Positions 8,101 to 16,898 of a DNA stretch of 42,108 nucleotides are shown one piece after another; position 1 is the stretch's first letter; each line of letters opens with the position of its first letter. The notes beneath the pieces were generated by a model. That model was not told the origin of the DNA. It saw only the letters and a program-made list of their open reading frames with translations, and ran no database searches. A program made the translations under genes and the position numbers. Source of the stretch: Actinomycetota bacterium (GTDB lineage: Bacteria; Actinomycetota; Thermoleophilia; Solirubrobacterales; JACPNS01); NCBI GenBank assembly GCA_016213645.1, contig JACQZY010000009.1, positions 1-42,108 on the forward strand, given 5' to 3'.

Positions 8101-9435
8101 ATGCTGGATCCCGCCAAGCTTCAGGCCACGGCCACCGAGTTGCTTCAGCAGCTGATCCGTTTCAACACCGTCAATCCGCCGGGGGACGAAGCGGTTGCGC
8201 AGCACTTCATCAAGGGTGAGCTTGAGGAGGCTGGGTTCGAGGTGGAACTGCTCGCGCTGGAGCCGGAGCGGCCGAACCTGGTCGCAACGCTGCCCGCGTC
8301 CACGCCGGCCGCAGCCAGCGACGGGCCGACGGTGGCGATGCTCGGGCACGTCGACACGGTGCTGGCCGATCCAGCCGAGTGGCAGGCCGACCCCTGGGGT
8401 GGCGAGCTACGTGACGACGGTTGCATCTGGGGTCGTGGCGCACAGGACATGAAGGGCCAGGTGGCGGCGGAGATCGCCGCCGCGGTGGAACTCGCCCACG
8501 CAGGTTGGCGCCCGGCGTCTGGCACGCTAAAGCTGATCGTCACTTCCGATGAAGAGGCCGGCGGCAATCTCGGTGCGCGTTGGCTGTGCGAGCAGCATCC
8601 GCGCAAAGTGCGCGCGGACGTCGTGATCAACGAGGGTGGCGGGCAGATGTTCGTCTTCGAAGGCCGCCGCTACTTTCGCGTGGGTTGCGCGGAGAAGGGC
8701 TTTAGCCGCTTCAACATCGTCACGCACGGAAAAGCCGGTCACGCCTCACTGCCACGCATGGGCGAGAACGCCCTGCTGAAGATGGCGCCTTTGCTCGAGA
8801 AGCTTGCCACGAGACAGCCGGCTCACGATCTCACGGCCGAACCCAGGGCGATCCTCAAGGCGCTTTTCGACGTGGACGCGACCGATGCCGACGTGCCGGA
8901 CCTGCTTGCCCGGATCGAACAAACTGACCCGCGTCTGGCGGTGTTGCTGGAACCCACCTTCGGCGTCACGCTGACGCCCACGATGGCGCGTGCCAGCGCC
9001 AAGGTCAACGTGATTCCCGCCCAGGCGAGCGTGCGGGTGGATTGCCGCGTGCCGCCCGGCCACGGCGTCGACCTCGCCGAACGCCGTGCGCGCGAAGTCC
9101 TGGGCGACGGCGACTACACGCTCGATTTCGCCGAATCCGCCGTGGGCAACGGCAGCGCACACAACTCCCCGCTGATGGACGCGATCGTGGAATGGGTGGC
9201 CGGGGTGGATCCGGAGGCCACGGCGATCCCCTCTGTCTTGCCCGGGTTCACCGACTCGCGCTGGTTTCGCGACGCCTTCCCGGACTGCGTGGCGTACGGC
9301 TTCTTTCCACAGATGACGATGGACATGTACGAAAGCGATCCGCTGATCCACGGCACCGACGAACGCATCCCTGTGGACGACCTGGCGCTGGCCGCGAGGT
9401 TTTTCAGCTTCGCAATCCCTAAGCTGCTGGGTTAG
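8101..9435 (+). CDS. M20-family metallopeptidase (ArgE/DapE/CPG2 type)
   Basis: 444 residues. A di-zinc amidohydrolase or peptidase of the M20 family, acting on an acylated amino acid or small peptide that cannot be specified. Zinc ligands and catalytic residues are visible: H83 in GHVDTV, D116 in GRGAQDMKG, the catalytic Glu and ligand Glu in SDEEAGG (E151, E152), an acidic ligand in the NEGGG segment, and H417 in LIHGTDER. The dimerisation lid lies between about residues 195 and 320. I chose ATG 8101 because homology starts at once; the upstream in-frame extension reads through repeats. No Shine-Dalgarno is present, and a -10-like TATGCT ends six bases before the ATG, so the transcript may be leaderless. 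The next gene begins at the base after the stop. Confidence 0.92.
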   Translation: MLDPAKLQATATELLQQLIRFNTVNPPGDEAVAQHFIKGELEEAGFEVELLALEPERPNLVATLPASTPAAASDGPTVAMLGHVDTVLADPAEWQADPWGGELRDDGCIWGRGAQDMKGQVAAEIAAAVELAHAGWRPASGTLKLIVTSDEEAGGNLGARWLCEQHPRKVRADVVINEGGGQMFVFEGRRYFRVGCAEKGFSRFNIVTHGKAGHASLPRMGENALLKMAPLLEKLATRQPAHDLTAEPRAILKALFDVDATDADVPDLLARIEQTDPRLAVLLEPTFGVTLTPTMARASAKVNVIPAQASVRVDCRVPPGHGVDLAERRAREVLGDGDYTLDFAESAVGNGSAHNSPLMDAIVEWVAGVDPEATAIPSVLPGFTDSRWFRDAFPDCVAYGFFPQMTMDMYESDPLIHGTDERIPVDDLALAARFFSFAIPKLLG

Positions 9436-10314
9436 ATGGACGAGTCGAGCATCACAAAGCCGGAGATGGCGGAATCCGCGACGGAGACGGCACCCGGCCA
9501 GGAGCCTGATCGCCTTCGCCTCGGCGGTATGGCGCTCGAAAACGGACTGCTCGTCTATGGCCCGACGCACTGGGCCGCCGCCGTGCGCGATAAACGCGGC
9601 GAGATTCTCGTCAGCTCCGGCAAGGCCCCGCGCGTGCATTCCGCGATCGGCAACGCCCCGGGCGTACGCGGCGTCGCGCGGCTGGCAGAGTCGATGGCCG
9701 TGATCCCGGTGGTGCGAGCCAAGCTTCCGCAGGCGCGGCTGCCGTTTGAGAATCCGGCGGTGATCGCAGCTTCGGCGCTGACCACCGCGATCGGCATTCT
9801 CGCCCGTCACGGCAAGCGACGCAACAGCATTTCTCGCGACCTCGCGCTTTCTTTGATCGGGCTGGCGCCGGCGATCATCTCTCTGCGCAGCGGCAACGTG
9901 GCCGCCTATCACGGCGTCGAGCACAAGGCGATCGCGGCATATGAACAAGGCGGCGACCCGACCGACGCTTCGGTTGTGGAGGCCGCCGCCAAGGAACACG
10001 AACGCTGCGGCTCACACCTGGTGGCGCCGATGATGCTGGCCAGCGTGACCGGCGAAGCAGTGATGCGCCGCGCGCTGGAGAAGCCCGGCCTGATCGCCCA
10101 GACGAGTGTGGCGCTCGCCGGCGCGGCGGCATCCGTGGAGATGTTCGCCTACGCCGAACGCCATCCGGATTCCACTTTCGCGAGGGTCTTCCGTAAACCC
10201 GGCTTCGAGCTTCAGCGCGCCGTCGGCACCCGCGAGCCCACGCCGGAGCAGATCGAGGTCGGTCGCGCGGCGATCGGCCGACTGCTTGAGGTGGAGGGCG
10301 CGGCCCCTCGCTGA
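9436..10314 (+). CDS. DUF1385 family membrane protein
   Basis: 292 residues of the DUF1385 (YqhQ-like) family, whose biochemical role is not established. The family hallmarks are present: a glycine-rich start with GPTHWAAAVR, the YHGVEHKAIAAYEQG motif in the middle, a Cys in HERCGSHL, and the terminal REPTPEQIEVGRAAI. The family motif GGQAVxEGVMMRGP is altered here (LGGMALENGLLVYGP). Two or three hydrophobic stretches (about 112-125, 137-152 and 195-235) suggest membrane association. Its ATG directly follows the M20 peptidase TAG with no gap, so translation is probably coupled. A weak hairpin (CCCGG/CCGGG) follows the stop near 10317-10341. Confidence 0.85.
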   Translation: MDESSITKPEMAESATETAPGQEPDRLRLGGMALENGLLVYGPTHWAAAVRDKRGEILVSSGKAPRVHSAIGNAPGVRGVARLAESMAVIPVVRAKLPQARLPFENPAVIAASALTTAIGILARHGKRRNSISRDLALSLIGLAPAIISLRSGNVAAYHGVEHKAIAAYEQGGDPTDASVVEAAAKEHERCGSHLVAPMMLASVTGEAVMRRALEKPGLIAQTSVALAGAAASVEMFAYAERHPDSTFARVFRKPGFELQRAVGTREPTPEQIEVGRAAIGRLLEVEGAAPR

Positions 10315-10425
10315 CCCCGGTCGGCGAGCCCCCCGGGCGAATTACGCGTGGTCGAATCGCCGTCGTAAGGATTTTCCCGCGCTTGCGCTTGCGCTTGCGT
10401 CCGCGTCCGCCTCGCGATCGCCCGT

Positions 10426-11148
10426 TTAGCCGCGCATCGCCGATACAAACAGCGCCGCCAGTTCGCCGACCACATCGTCGAGCGGTGGACGTTCATCGCC
10501 GAGCAGCCAATCGGTCAGTACTTCATGAACCGCGCCGGCCAGGCCCACTCCACGCACGTCGGTGATAATCCCGCCGTCGATCACGCCGGCGGCAGCGAGC
10601 GGCTCGGCAAAACGACGGATCCGATCGACAAACGACCGAATCGCCCGGCGTCGCCGCAGTTCGGCGCGCGCGCTGACACCGACGATCTCGATGAAGTTGA
10701 TGCGCGCGCGGCGCTCGTCTCGGACCAATTCTGCGGCGAATGCGTGAAGGCCGGCCAGCGAGGCTGCCGCGGGATCGTCACCGGCAGTAGCGACCGCCGC
10801 GTCGACGGCCGTGAGCGTCTCCTCGATGATCCGGTCGTAGACGGACAGGAGCAGGTCTTCTTTGGCGGCGAAGTAGGAGTAGAAGTCGCGCGTGGACACT
10901 TGTGCCGCGGTGCAAAGCGACTCGATCGTCGACGCGGCATAACCCTCAGCGCCAAATCGCTCGATGCCGGCGTGAATCAGGCGCTCACGTCGCTGGGCGT
11001 CGCGTGCCCCGGAGGTTATCCCCGCATAGCCCCGGCGCGACTTGGTTTGTGACCCAGCGTTCGCAGCGTCGGCGTCGTTCGCGCGCGCGCTGAAAGGGGG
11101 AAGTGATGAATGGCCGTTCAAAGTGAAATGTGTTATTTTCAGATTCAA
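10426..11148 (-). CDS. TetR-family transcriptional regulator
   Basis: 240 residues. The N-terminal TetR helix-turn-helix spans about residues 52-98 (LIHAGIERFGAEGYAASTIE, then the recognition helix VSTRDFYSYFAAKEDLL). An all-helical ligand-binding domain follows. The first 50 residues are polar and atypical. The only in-frame start codons before the domain are TTG at 11148 and TTG at 11121, neither with a ribosome binding site, so the start is uncertain. The gene diverges from the semialdehyde dehydrogenase/GMC oxidase operon, with an imperfect 25-bp palindrome across the gap that overlaps its own start. Autoregulation and control of that operon are likely by analogy with other TetR pairs. 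The ligand is unknown. Confidence 0.88.
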   Translation of the reverse strand: MNLKITHFTLNGHSSLPPFSARANDADAANAGSQTKSRRGYAGITSGARDAQRRERLIHAGIERFGAEGYAASTIESLCTAAQVSTRDFYSYFAAKEDLLLSVYDRIIEETLTAVDAAVATAGDDPAAASLAGLHAFAAELVRDERRARINFIEIVGVSARAELRRRRAIRSFVDRIRRFAEPLAAAGVIDGGIITDVRGVGLAGAVHEVLTDWLLGDERPPLDDVVGELAALFVSAMRG

Positions 11149-11155
11149 GATAACA
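11131..11155. promoter_or_regulatory. Probable TetR operator between divergent genes
   Basis: An imperfect 25-bp palindrome with perfect outer arms TGTTAT (11131-11136) and ATAACA (11150-11155) and further inner pairing. It overlaps the start codon of the TetR gene and abuts the AGGAGG ribosome binding site (11155-11160) of the divergent dehydrogenase. Size, symmetry and position fit a TetR-family operator. Confidence 0.6.
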
Positions 11156-11165
11156 GGAGGGATCG

Positions 11166-12764
11166 ATGGCAGTCAAATCCGCAGACCCACAGGCCCGCCA
11201 CGAGGAGTCCGTCATCACGGCGGAACGCATCAATCGCTTCGGCCTGCTGGCCAGGCGCGTCACCGCCGCCTCCGCTCGCGAGCCGATCACGGTCAGCTAC
11301 CCGGTCACCGGGGAGACGATCGGCAACGTGCCGCGCTGCGACGAGCAGGATCTCCGTAGCGCCGCTCGCCGCGCCCGCGCGAGCCAAAAGGAATGGGCGC
11401 GCCGGTCAATCGCGCAACGCGCTCGCGTGCTCCTGCGATTTCACGATTTGGTGTTGCGACGCCAAAGCGAGGGGCTGGACATCATTCAGCTCGAAAACGG
11501 CAAGTCGCGAGTGCAGGCGTTTGAAGAGATCATGGCCACCGCCACCGCTGCCCGTTACTACGCCCGGTCGGCGCGTTCCCACCTGCGCCAGCGGCGTCGC
11601 GGAGGCGCGATGCCGGTGCTCACCAGCACGCGAGAACTGCGCAAGCCGCGTGGTCTGGTGGGGTTCATCGTTCCGTGGAACTATCCGCTCACGCTGGGAA
11701 TCACGGACGCGCTGGCCGCGATCATGGCCGGCAACGCGGTGCTGATCAAACCCGATCATCAGACTCCGTTCAGCACGCTATGGGCGGTTGAGCTGCTGGA
11801 ACAGGCAGGCCTTCCGCCAGACGTTGCCACTGTCGTCACCGGCGACGGCGCCGAACTCGGCCCGCCGATCGTTGAATGCGTCGATTTTCTGATGTTTACC
11901 GGCAGCACTCGCGTTGGCAAACTCGTCGCGGCGCAGGCCGGCGAGCGGTTGCTGGAATGCTCGATGGAGCTGGGCGGCAAGAACGCAATGCTGGTACTGG
12001 CCGACGCCTCGCTGCGGCGGGTGATCGACGGCGCGCTTGTGGGCACGTTCTCGAACGCCGGCCAGTTGTGTATCGCGATGGAGCGGATCTATGTACACAG
12101 TTCGCTGCACGATGTCTTCGTGCAGCGTCTCGCCGAGCGCGCGGCCGAGCTGAGGATCGGCGGCGGTCTGGACTGGAGCAAGGATGTTGGACCGTTGATC
12201 TCGCGACAGCAGCTTGAGCGCGTAAACGCCCATGTGGAAGACGCCGTCGAAAAGGGCGCGACAGTGCGCGCGGGCGGTCGCGCGCGCCCGGATATTGGAC
12301 CGCTTTTCTACGAACCGACCGTGCTCGCGAACGTTACTTCCGAGATGCGATGCTTCGGCGAAGAGACGTTTGGTCCGGTCGTGTCGGTTTATCCGTTCGA
12401 TGATGAGGACGAGGCGATCGATCTGATCAACGATGGACCGTACGGCTTGAACGCAAGTGTGTGGACTCGCGATACCGGCCGCGGCCGGCGCATTGCCGAG
12501 CGCATAGACGCCGGCACCGTGAACGTAAACGAACCGTACGCCGCGGCGTTCGGCTCTACCGACGCGCCGATGGGCGGCATGAAACAGTCCGGAGTGGGAC
12601 GCCGTCACGGCGCCTACGGAATACAGAAGTACACAGAGCCGCAAACGATCGCCGTGCAGCGCCTTTTGCCGGTGACGCCGCCGATGCACTGGGATGGCAA
12701 GGTCTACGCGACCGCGCTGAGCGCCGGCCTGCGGTTAATGCGCCGCACTCCGGGACTGCGCTGA
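11166..12764 (+). CDS. gabD2: Succinate-semialdehyde dehydrogenase (GabD2-like)
   Basis: 532 residues, oxidising succinate semialdehyde to succinate with NAD(P)+. Closest in style to mycobacterial GabD2: shared segments include YPVTGETIGNVP, GVGRRHGAYGIQKYTE and the ARPDIGPLFYEPTVL stretch. Catalytic residues are N172 (PWNYP), E268 (SMELGGK) and C302 (NAGQLC). The AGGAGG site six bases before the ATG sets the start. Its TGA overlaps the start of the GMC oxidase (TGATG), so the two enzymes are co-translated. The pairing with a GMC oxidase means the true aldehyde could be the product of that oxidase rather than succinate semialdehyde; sequence alone cannot separate these. Probably repressed by the divergent TetR protein. 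Confidence 0.85.
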   Translation: MAVKSADPQARHEESVITAERINRFGLLARRVTAASAREPITVSYPVTGETIGNVPRCDEQDLRSAARRARASQKEWARRSIAQRARVLLRFHDLVLRRQSEGLDIIQLENGKSRVQAFEEIMATATAARYYARSARSHLRQRRRGGAMPVLTSTRELRKPRGLVGFIVPWNYPLTLGITDALAAIMAGNAVLIKPDHQTPFSTLWAVELLEQAGLPPDVATVVTGDGAELGPPIVECVDFLMFTGSTRVGKLVAAQAGERLLECSMELGGKNAMLVLADASLRRVIDGALVGTFSNAGQLCIAMERIYVHSSLHDVFVQRLAERAAELRIGGGLDWSKDVGPLISRQQLERVNAHVEDAVEKGATVRAGGRARPDIGPLFYEPTVLANVTSEMRCFGEETFGPVVSVYPFDDEDEAIDLINDGPYGLNASVWTRDTGRGRRIAERIDAGTVNVNEPYAAAFGSTDAPMGGMKQSGVGRRHGAYGIQKYTEPQTIAVQRLLPVTPPMHWDGKVYATALSAGLRLMRRTPGLR

Positions 12765-14380
12765 TGGCCAGAAACGCCAGGCGCGTCGAAGGCTTCGACT
12801 TCGACTGGCTGGTGGTCGGATCCGGCTTCGGCGGCAGCGTTGCGGCACTGCGTCTGACTCAGAAGGGATATCGCGTCGGAGTGCTGGAATGCGGCCGTCG
12901 GTGGGATGACCACGACTTCGCCACGTCGCTTTGGAACTTGCGGCGTTCGATGTGGGCGCCGCGTCTGGGTCTGCGCGGCACGATGCGGGTGTCGATCTTC
13001 AAGGACATCACGGTGCTCAGCGGAAGCGGTGTAGGCGGCGGCAGCCTGGTCTACAGCAACGTTCTGTACCGGCCTCCGGAGGAATTCTTTGACGGTCCCG
13101 ATTGGGCCGGGATGGAGCACGACTGGCGCGCTGAGCTTGCCCCACACTTCCAGGAGGCCGAGCGCATGCTGGGCGTTACGCGATACGAAATTGACGGTCC
13201 CGCCGACGCATTGATGCGTCAGGTCGCCGGAGATCTCAACGTGTCCGGCACTTATCAGAAACCTCCGGTGGCGGTGTATTTCGGCGAGCCCGGTGTGACC
13301 GTGGATGACCCGTACTTCGGCGGCGACGGACCGGCTCGCACGGGTTGCACACTTTGCGGCGCCTGCATGGCGGGCTGTCGCGACGGCGCCAAAAACACGC
13401 TGCCGAAGAACTACCTGTGGTTCGCCGAGCGTGGCGGCGCGCAAATCATGCCCGACCGCCAGGTGACCGACATCCGCCCCCTCGGACCGGCGGCGGACGG
13501 AAGCGCCGGGTATGCGGTGACCGCCACACGCCCCGGTGCGCATGTCGCAAAACGGTCCCGCATGCTCACCGCTCGCGGCGTGGTGGTGGCCACCGGCGCG
13601 CTTGGAACGAACAAGTTGCTTCAGCGCTGCCGGCTTAACGGCTCGTTGGCCGCATTATCGCCACGGCTCGGTGAACGCGTGCGCACCAACAGCGAATCCG
13701 TTCTCGCGGTTACCTCGCCGGACGACCGGTTCGATTTCAGCGAAGCGATATCGATCACGTCAAGTATTTTTCCCGACGCCGACACTCACATCGAGCCCGT
13801 CACCTACGGCCGCGGAGCGGACGCGATGAGCGTGATGTTCACTGTGCTTCCGAAGATCGGCCCGCGCGCCACGCAGCCGCTGCGCTTTGCACTGGCCCTG
13901 ACGCGCGATCCCCGCTCGGCGGCCAACGCGGCGATGCCGAAGGGCTGGTCGCGACGCACGATGCTGATGATCGTGATGCAGGCGACCGACACTTCCATCC
14001 GCCTGCGGCCGGCGCGCCGCCTACGCGACGGCGATGTCCTTCTGACCACGGAGGTCGCAGCCGGATACCAAAGACCCGCCCCGATCCCGGTCGCGTACGA
14101 CGTCGCCCGGAGGCTCGCCGAAAAAATCGGCGGTCGTGCGCAGGCATCCGTCACCGAGGCCGTGGCCGCCACGCCCGTGACCGCGCACTTCCTCGGCGGA
14201 GCGGCGATCGGTCGCGACTCCGAGCACGGTGTGGTCGACAGCCACCAGCGGGTTTTCGGCTACGAGAACCTGCTCGTCTGCGACGGCTCGGTGCTGCCCG
14301 CGAACATCGGCGTCAATCCGAGCCTTACGATCACCGCACTGGCCGAACGCGCTATCAGTCAGGTACCGGCGAGAGGCTGA
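12764..14380 (+). CDS. GMC-family FAD oxidoreductase (cholesterol-oxidase-like)
   Basis: 538 residues. The FAD-binding Rossmann motif VVGSGFGGS lies at about residues 17-25, a GMC signature GSGVGGGSLVYSN follows at about 87-99, and the C-terminal GMC block CDGSVLPANIGVNPSLTITALAE is at about 505-527. The architecture matches the ChoD-type flavoproteins of actinobacteria, which act on alcohols, possibly sterols or other hydrophobic substrates. Cysteines 195, 198, 201 and 205 form CxxCxxCxxxC, the spacing of a ferredoxin-type 4Fe-4S site. I recall a cysteine-rich segment as common in this subfamily, but its role is not clear to me. The start is the ATG overlapping the dehydrogenase TGA. An upstream extension of the frame is antisense noise. 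Confidence 0.88.
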   Translation: MARNARRVEGFDFDWLVVGSGFGGSVAALRLTQKGYRVGVLECGRRWDDHDFATSLWNLRRSMWAPRLGLRGTMRVSIFKDITVLSGSGVGGGSLVYSNVLYRPPEEFFDGPDWAGMEHDWRAELAPHFQEAERMLGVTRYEIDGPADALMRQVAGDLNVSGTYQKPPVAVYFGEPGVTVDDPYFGGDGPARTGCTLCGACMAGCRDGAKNTLPKNYLWFAERGGAQIMPDRQVTDIRPLGPAADGSAGYAVTATRPGAHVAKRSRMLTARGVVVATGALGTNKLLQRCRLNGSLAALSPRLGERVRTNSESVLAVTSPDDRFDFSEAISITSSIFPDADTHIEPVTYGRGADAMSVMFTVLPKIGPRATQPLRFALALTRDPRSAANAAMPKGWSRRTMLMIVMQATDTSIRLRPARRLRDGDVLLTTEVAAGYQRPAPIPVAYDVARRLAEKIGGRAQASVTEAVAATPVTAHFLGGAAIGRDSEHGVVDSHQRVFGYENLLVCDGSVLPANIGVNPSLTITALAERAISQVPARG

Positions 14381-14464
14381 GTTCTGGACAAACGTCAGGT
14401 CCGCCCCGGAAGATGCCGTAAAGGTCCTGTGCCAATACACCGATCTAGTCAGTACTACATATCG

Positions 14465-14485
14465 TGGCGGCCTGATTAGCCGCCA
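14465..14485. terminator. Hairpin between GMC oxidase and GGDEF gene
   Basis: TGGCGGC (14465-14471), loop CTGATTA and GCCGCCA (14479-14485) form a perfect 7-bp stem 84 bp after the GMC stop and 14 bp before the next start. With no T-tract it could be a factor-dependent terminator, or a hairpin in the leader of the downstream gene. Confidence 0.4.
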
Positions 14486-14499
14486 TACGCATAGATTGG

Positions 14500-16797
14500 G
14501 TGCAGATGAGATTCAAGGGATCATTCGCATTGCCGGTCAGCCGCTGGCTTTTGCAAGTGGGATCGGTGTTGTTTGGGGCATACTTCGTTTACGTGCTGGT
14601 GCCGACCGCGCCGGGCGCGGCGGCCGATTTCTTCGACAACAAAGTATTCAGCGCGTTGCTGCTTATTCCGGCGGTGATCTGCCTGATACGTGGTTTTACC
14701 TCGACGGGTTCGCGACGGGTGTGGCTTGCGATCGGAATCGGGATTCTCTTTTGGTGGGGTGGCGACTTGTACAGCCGCCTGTTCTTCGAAGGCGCCACGG
14801 TCCGACCAGTGCCTTCCACCGCCGACATGCTTTACCTGATGTTTTACCCGTCGGTCTTCGTCGGGATCTTCGCGCTTTTGCGCCGGTTGTCCGATGTGCC
14901 GCGGACACTCTGGCTACAGGGCGTGATCGCCGCTCTCGCCGTGGCGGCGATCGACGCCACTCTCGTTCTGGAAACCTGGAACGGCGCCGATGTGAGTTCC
15001 AGCGCCGCCGGCATGGCGACCCAACTCGCCTACCCGATGGCCGACCTCGTGCTGCTGATGCTCGTCTTCGGTGGCCGTGCCGTCGCTGGCGGCCAGCTTG
15101 GCCGGGCGTGGAACTGGATGACCGGTGCGTTGGTGCTGCTGGCTGTTGCAGACAGCTTGCATCTCTATCAGGTGGCGAACGGCCAGTATCACCCCGGCGG
15201 CCTGATCGACGTGCTTTGGCCTGGCGCGATGCTGTTGATCGCCTTTGCGGCGTTGGACGACGACGGTGCCATCGAACGGCGTGAGGTGAATCGCCGCTGG
15301 CTCACGCTGCCGTCGGCGATATTCGCCTCGATGGCCGCGATGATCGTGGTTCTCGATCACTTCAAGTCGTTCGGGCTGCAGACGATTGCCCCCGCGATCG
15401 GCGCGATCGTGATCGTGATTATCGACATGGCGCTGGTTCAGCGCGACAATCTTGATCTGCTCGAACGCGTGCGCGAAGAGAGTTTTGTGGATCTCGTCAC
15501 CGGGATTCCGAACCGCCGAGCATTGATTCGGGATCTTGAATACCACTGCGCGGAGTCCACCAACGAGGAGCCCGCGGTCCTGATCCTTCTCGATCTTCGG
15601 GGTTTCAAGGCCTACAACGACAAGTTCGGTCACGCGGCCGGCGACGCGTTGCTTCGGCGGCTCGGTAACAACCTCGCGCGTGCGGCGAGCGGATTTGGCG
15701 GTGCTTACCGCCACAGCGGCGACGAGTTCGGCGTGATCGCCTTCGGCGGGCACGAACAGGCCCCGGGGATCGCGCGCGTAACCAGTCAGGCCCTTTATGA
15801 ACGCGGCGATGGATTCGAAATCTCCGCCCTGGCGGGCATCGTGATGATTCCGCTGGAGTCACGCGACCCGATCGCGATCCTCAAGCTCGCCGACCAGCGG
15901 CTCTACGCCGAGAAGTACAAACACACGACCGTTTCGCCCCAGCAATCGGCGGCGATGGTGAAGTTGGCCCAGTCGCGGCCGTCGAACATCGGCAAGTACA
16001 CGCGCCTGATCGAGGCGACGCTGCGTCTTGCCGGCAGTCTTAAGGGCATGCACAACGATGAGATCGAAAACATGGTCAAGGGATTTCAGCTTCGCGACAT
16101 CGGCAACAGTGCGGTGCCCGAGGCGATCCTCAACAAGGACGGCAAGCTGACCGAAACCGAGTGGCAGGTCGTGCGCTCCCACACCGTCGTTGGCGAGCGA
16201 ATCCTCAACGGAATTCCGGCGATGCGGCCCGTGGCCGAGATCGTCCGCCACCACCACGAGCGTTACGACGGCGGCGGTTATCCCGATGGCCTGGCCGGCG
16301 ACGCGATACCGGAAGGCGCGCGCCTGGTGGCGATTGCACAGGCTTTTGAAGGCATGACGGCGGAGCGCGCGTTCCGCGCCGCGATGACATTTCGCGAGGC
16401 CGTCGCCGAACTCGGCGCACAAGCTGGAAAGCAGTTCGACCCGCGAGCCTTGGCGGCTTTCTGCCAGGCGCTCGACAATACGGCGGACGCTTCTCAGAAG
16501 GATGCTGCTGCCGCGGCGTCCGTCTCCCCCAAGGCAAACGTTGCCCGGCCGGACATGACTCCTGCCGGGCAACATGCCGTCCCCGTTGCTTCCGCCGGCC
16601 CGCCGCCGGAGCCGGTGATGGCCGCCGTATCGGGGGCAACCGCGCCGGCTCCACCGCCGGCCGCGCCAAGTCAACCGTCGCCGCTTCCGCCGCGCGTGGC
16701 TCCAAGGGCGCCATCTCCCGAGCCCAAGCTGGCTCCGGTCGGTGCGAACGGTCACTACGTCCCGCCACCGCCACCGGCGCCGGCGATGTTCAACTAA
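14500..16797 (+). CDS. Membrane GGDEF protein with degenerate HD-GYP domain
   Basis: 765 residues. About eight membrane helices occupy residues 10-310, followed by a short coiled linker and a GGDEF domain (about 325-480) whose signature reads SGDEF (406-410). An HD-GYP-like domain spans about 485-660: HHHERYDGGGYPDGL with GYP at 593-595 is kept, but the HD motif reads LRD (531-533) instead of LHD and the later Asp of the VAD motif is Gln in IAQAFEGMT. Loss of these metal ligands suggests no phosphodiesterase activity. The last 105 residues are a Pro/Ala-rich tail. Likely role: membrane sensor in cyclic-di-GMP signalling, as a cyclase or as a receptor. The start is GTG 14500 or ATG 14506; neither has a strong ribosome binding site. 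Confidence 0.88.
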   Translation: MQMRFKGSFALPVSRWLLQVGSVLFGAYFVYVLVPTAPGAAADFFDNKVFSALLLIPAVICLIRGFTSTGSRRVWLAIGIGILFWWGGDLYSRLFFEGATVRPVPSTADMLYLMFYPSVFVGIFALLRRLSDVPRTLWLQGVIAALAVAAIDATLVLETWNGADVSSSAAGMATQLAYPMADLVLLMLVFGGRAVAGGQLGRAWNWMTGALVLLAVADSLHLYQVANGQYHPGGLIDVLWPGAMLLIAFAALDDDGAIERREVNRRWLTLPSAIFASMAAMIVVLDHFKSFGLQTIAPAIGAIVIVIIDMALVQRDNLDLLERVREESFVDLVTGIPNRRALIRDLEYHCAESTNEEPAVLILLDLRGFKAYNDKFGHAAGDALLRRLGNNLARAASGFGGAYRHSGDEFGVIAFGGHEQAPGIARVTSQALYERGDGFEISALAGIVMIPLESRDPIAILKLADQRLYAEKYKHTTVSPQQSAAMVKLAQSRPSNIGKYTRLIEATLRLAGSLKGMHNDEIENMVKGFQLRDIGNSAVPEAILNKDGKLTETEWQVVRSHTVVGERILNGIPAMRPVAEIVRHHHERYDGGGYPDGLAGDAIPEGARLVAIAQAFEGMTAERAFRAAMTFREAVAELGAQAGKQFDPRALAAFCQALDNTADASQKDAAAAASVSPKANVARPDMTPAGQHAVPVASAGPPPEPVMAAVSGATAPAPPPAAPSQPSPLPPRVAPRAPSPEPKLAPVGANGHYVPPPPPAPAMFN

Positions 16798-16898
16798 GCA
16801 ACGTTTTCCGCGCTCATTGGCTCCGACACGGTGGTCGCTCGCCCTGCCTCGTGCGACCGCTGCGCGCCGGGCCGGCGATCATCTAGGCTTCGCCCGCA

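Noticed and set aside
8746..9999. 417-residue frame opposite the M20 and DUF1385 genes
   Set aside because: Crosses two well-supported genes and shows shadow composition.
14381..14499. Cyclic-di-GMP riboswitch before the GGDEF gene
   Set aside because: A perfect hairpin is present, but I do not see the conserved GEMM core sequences.
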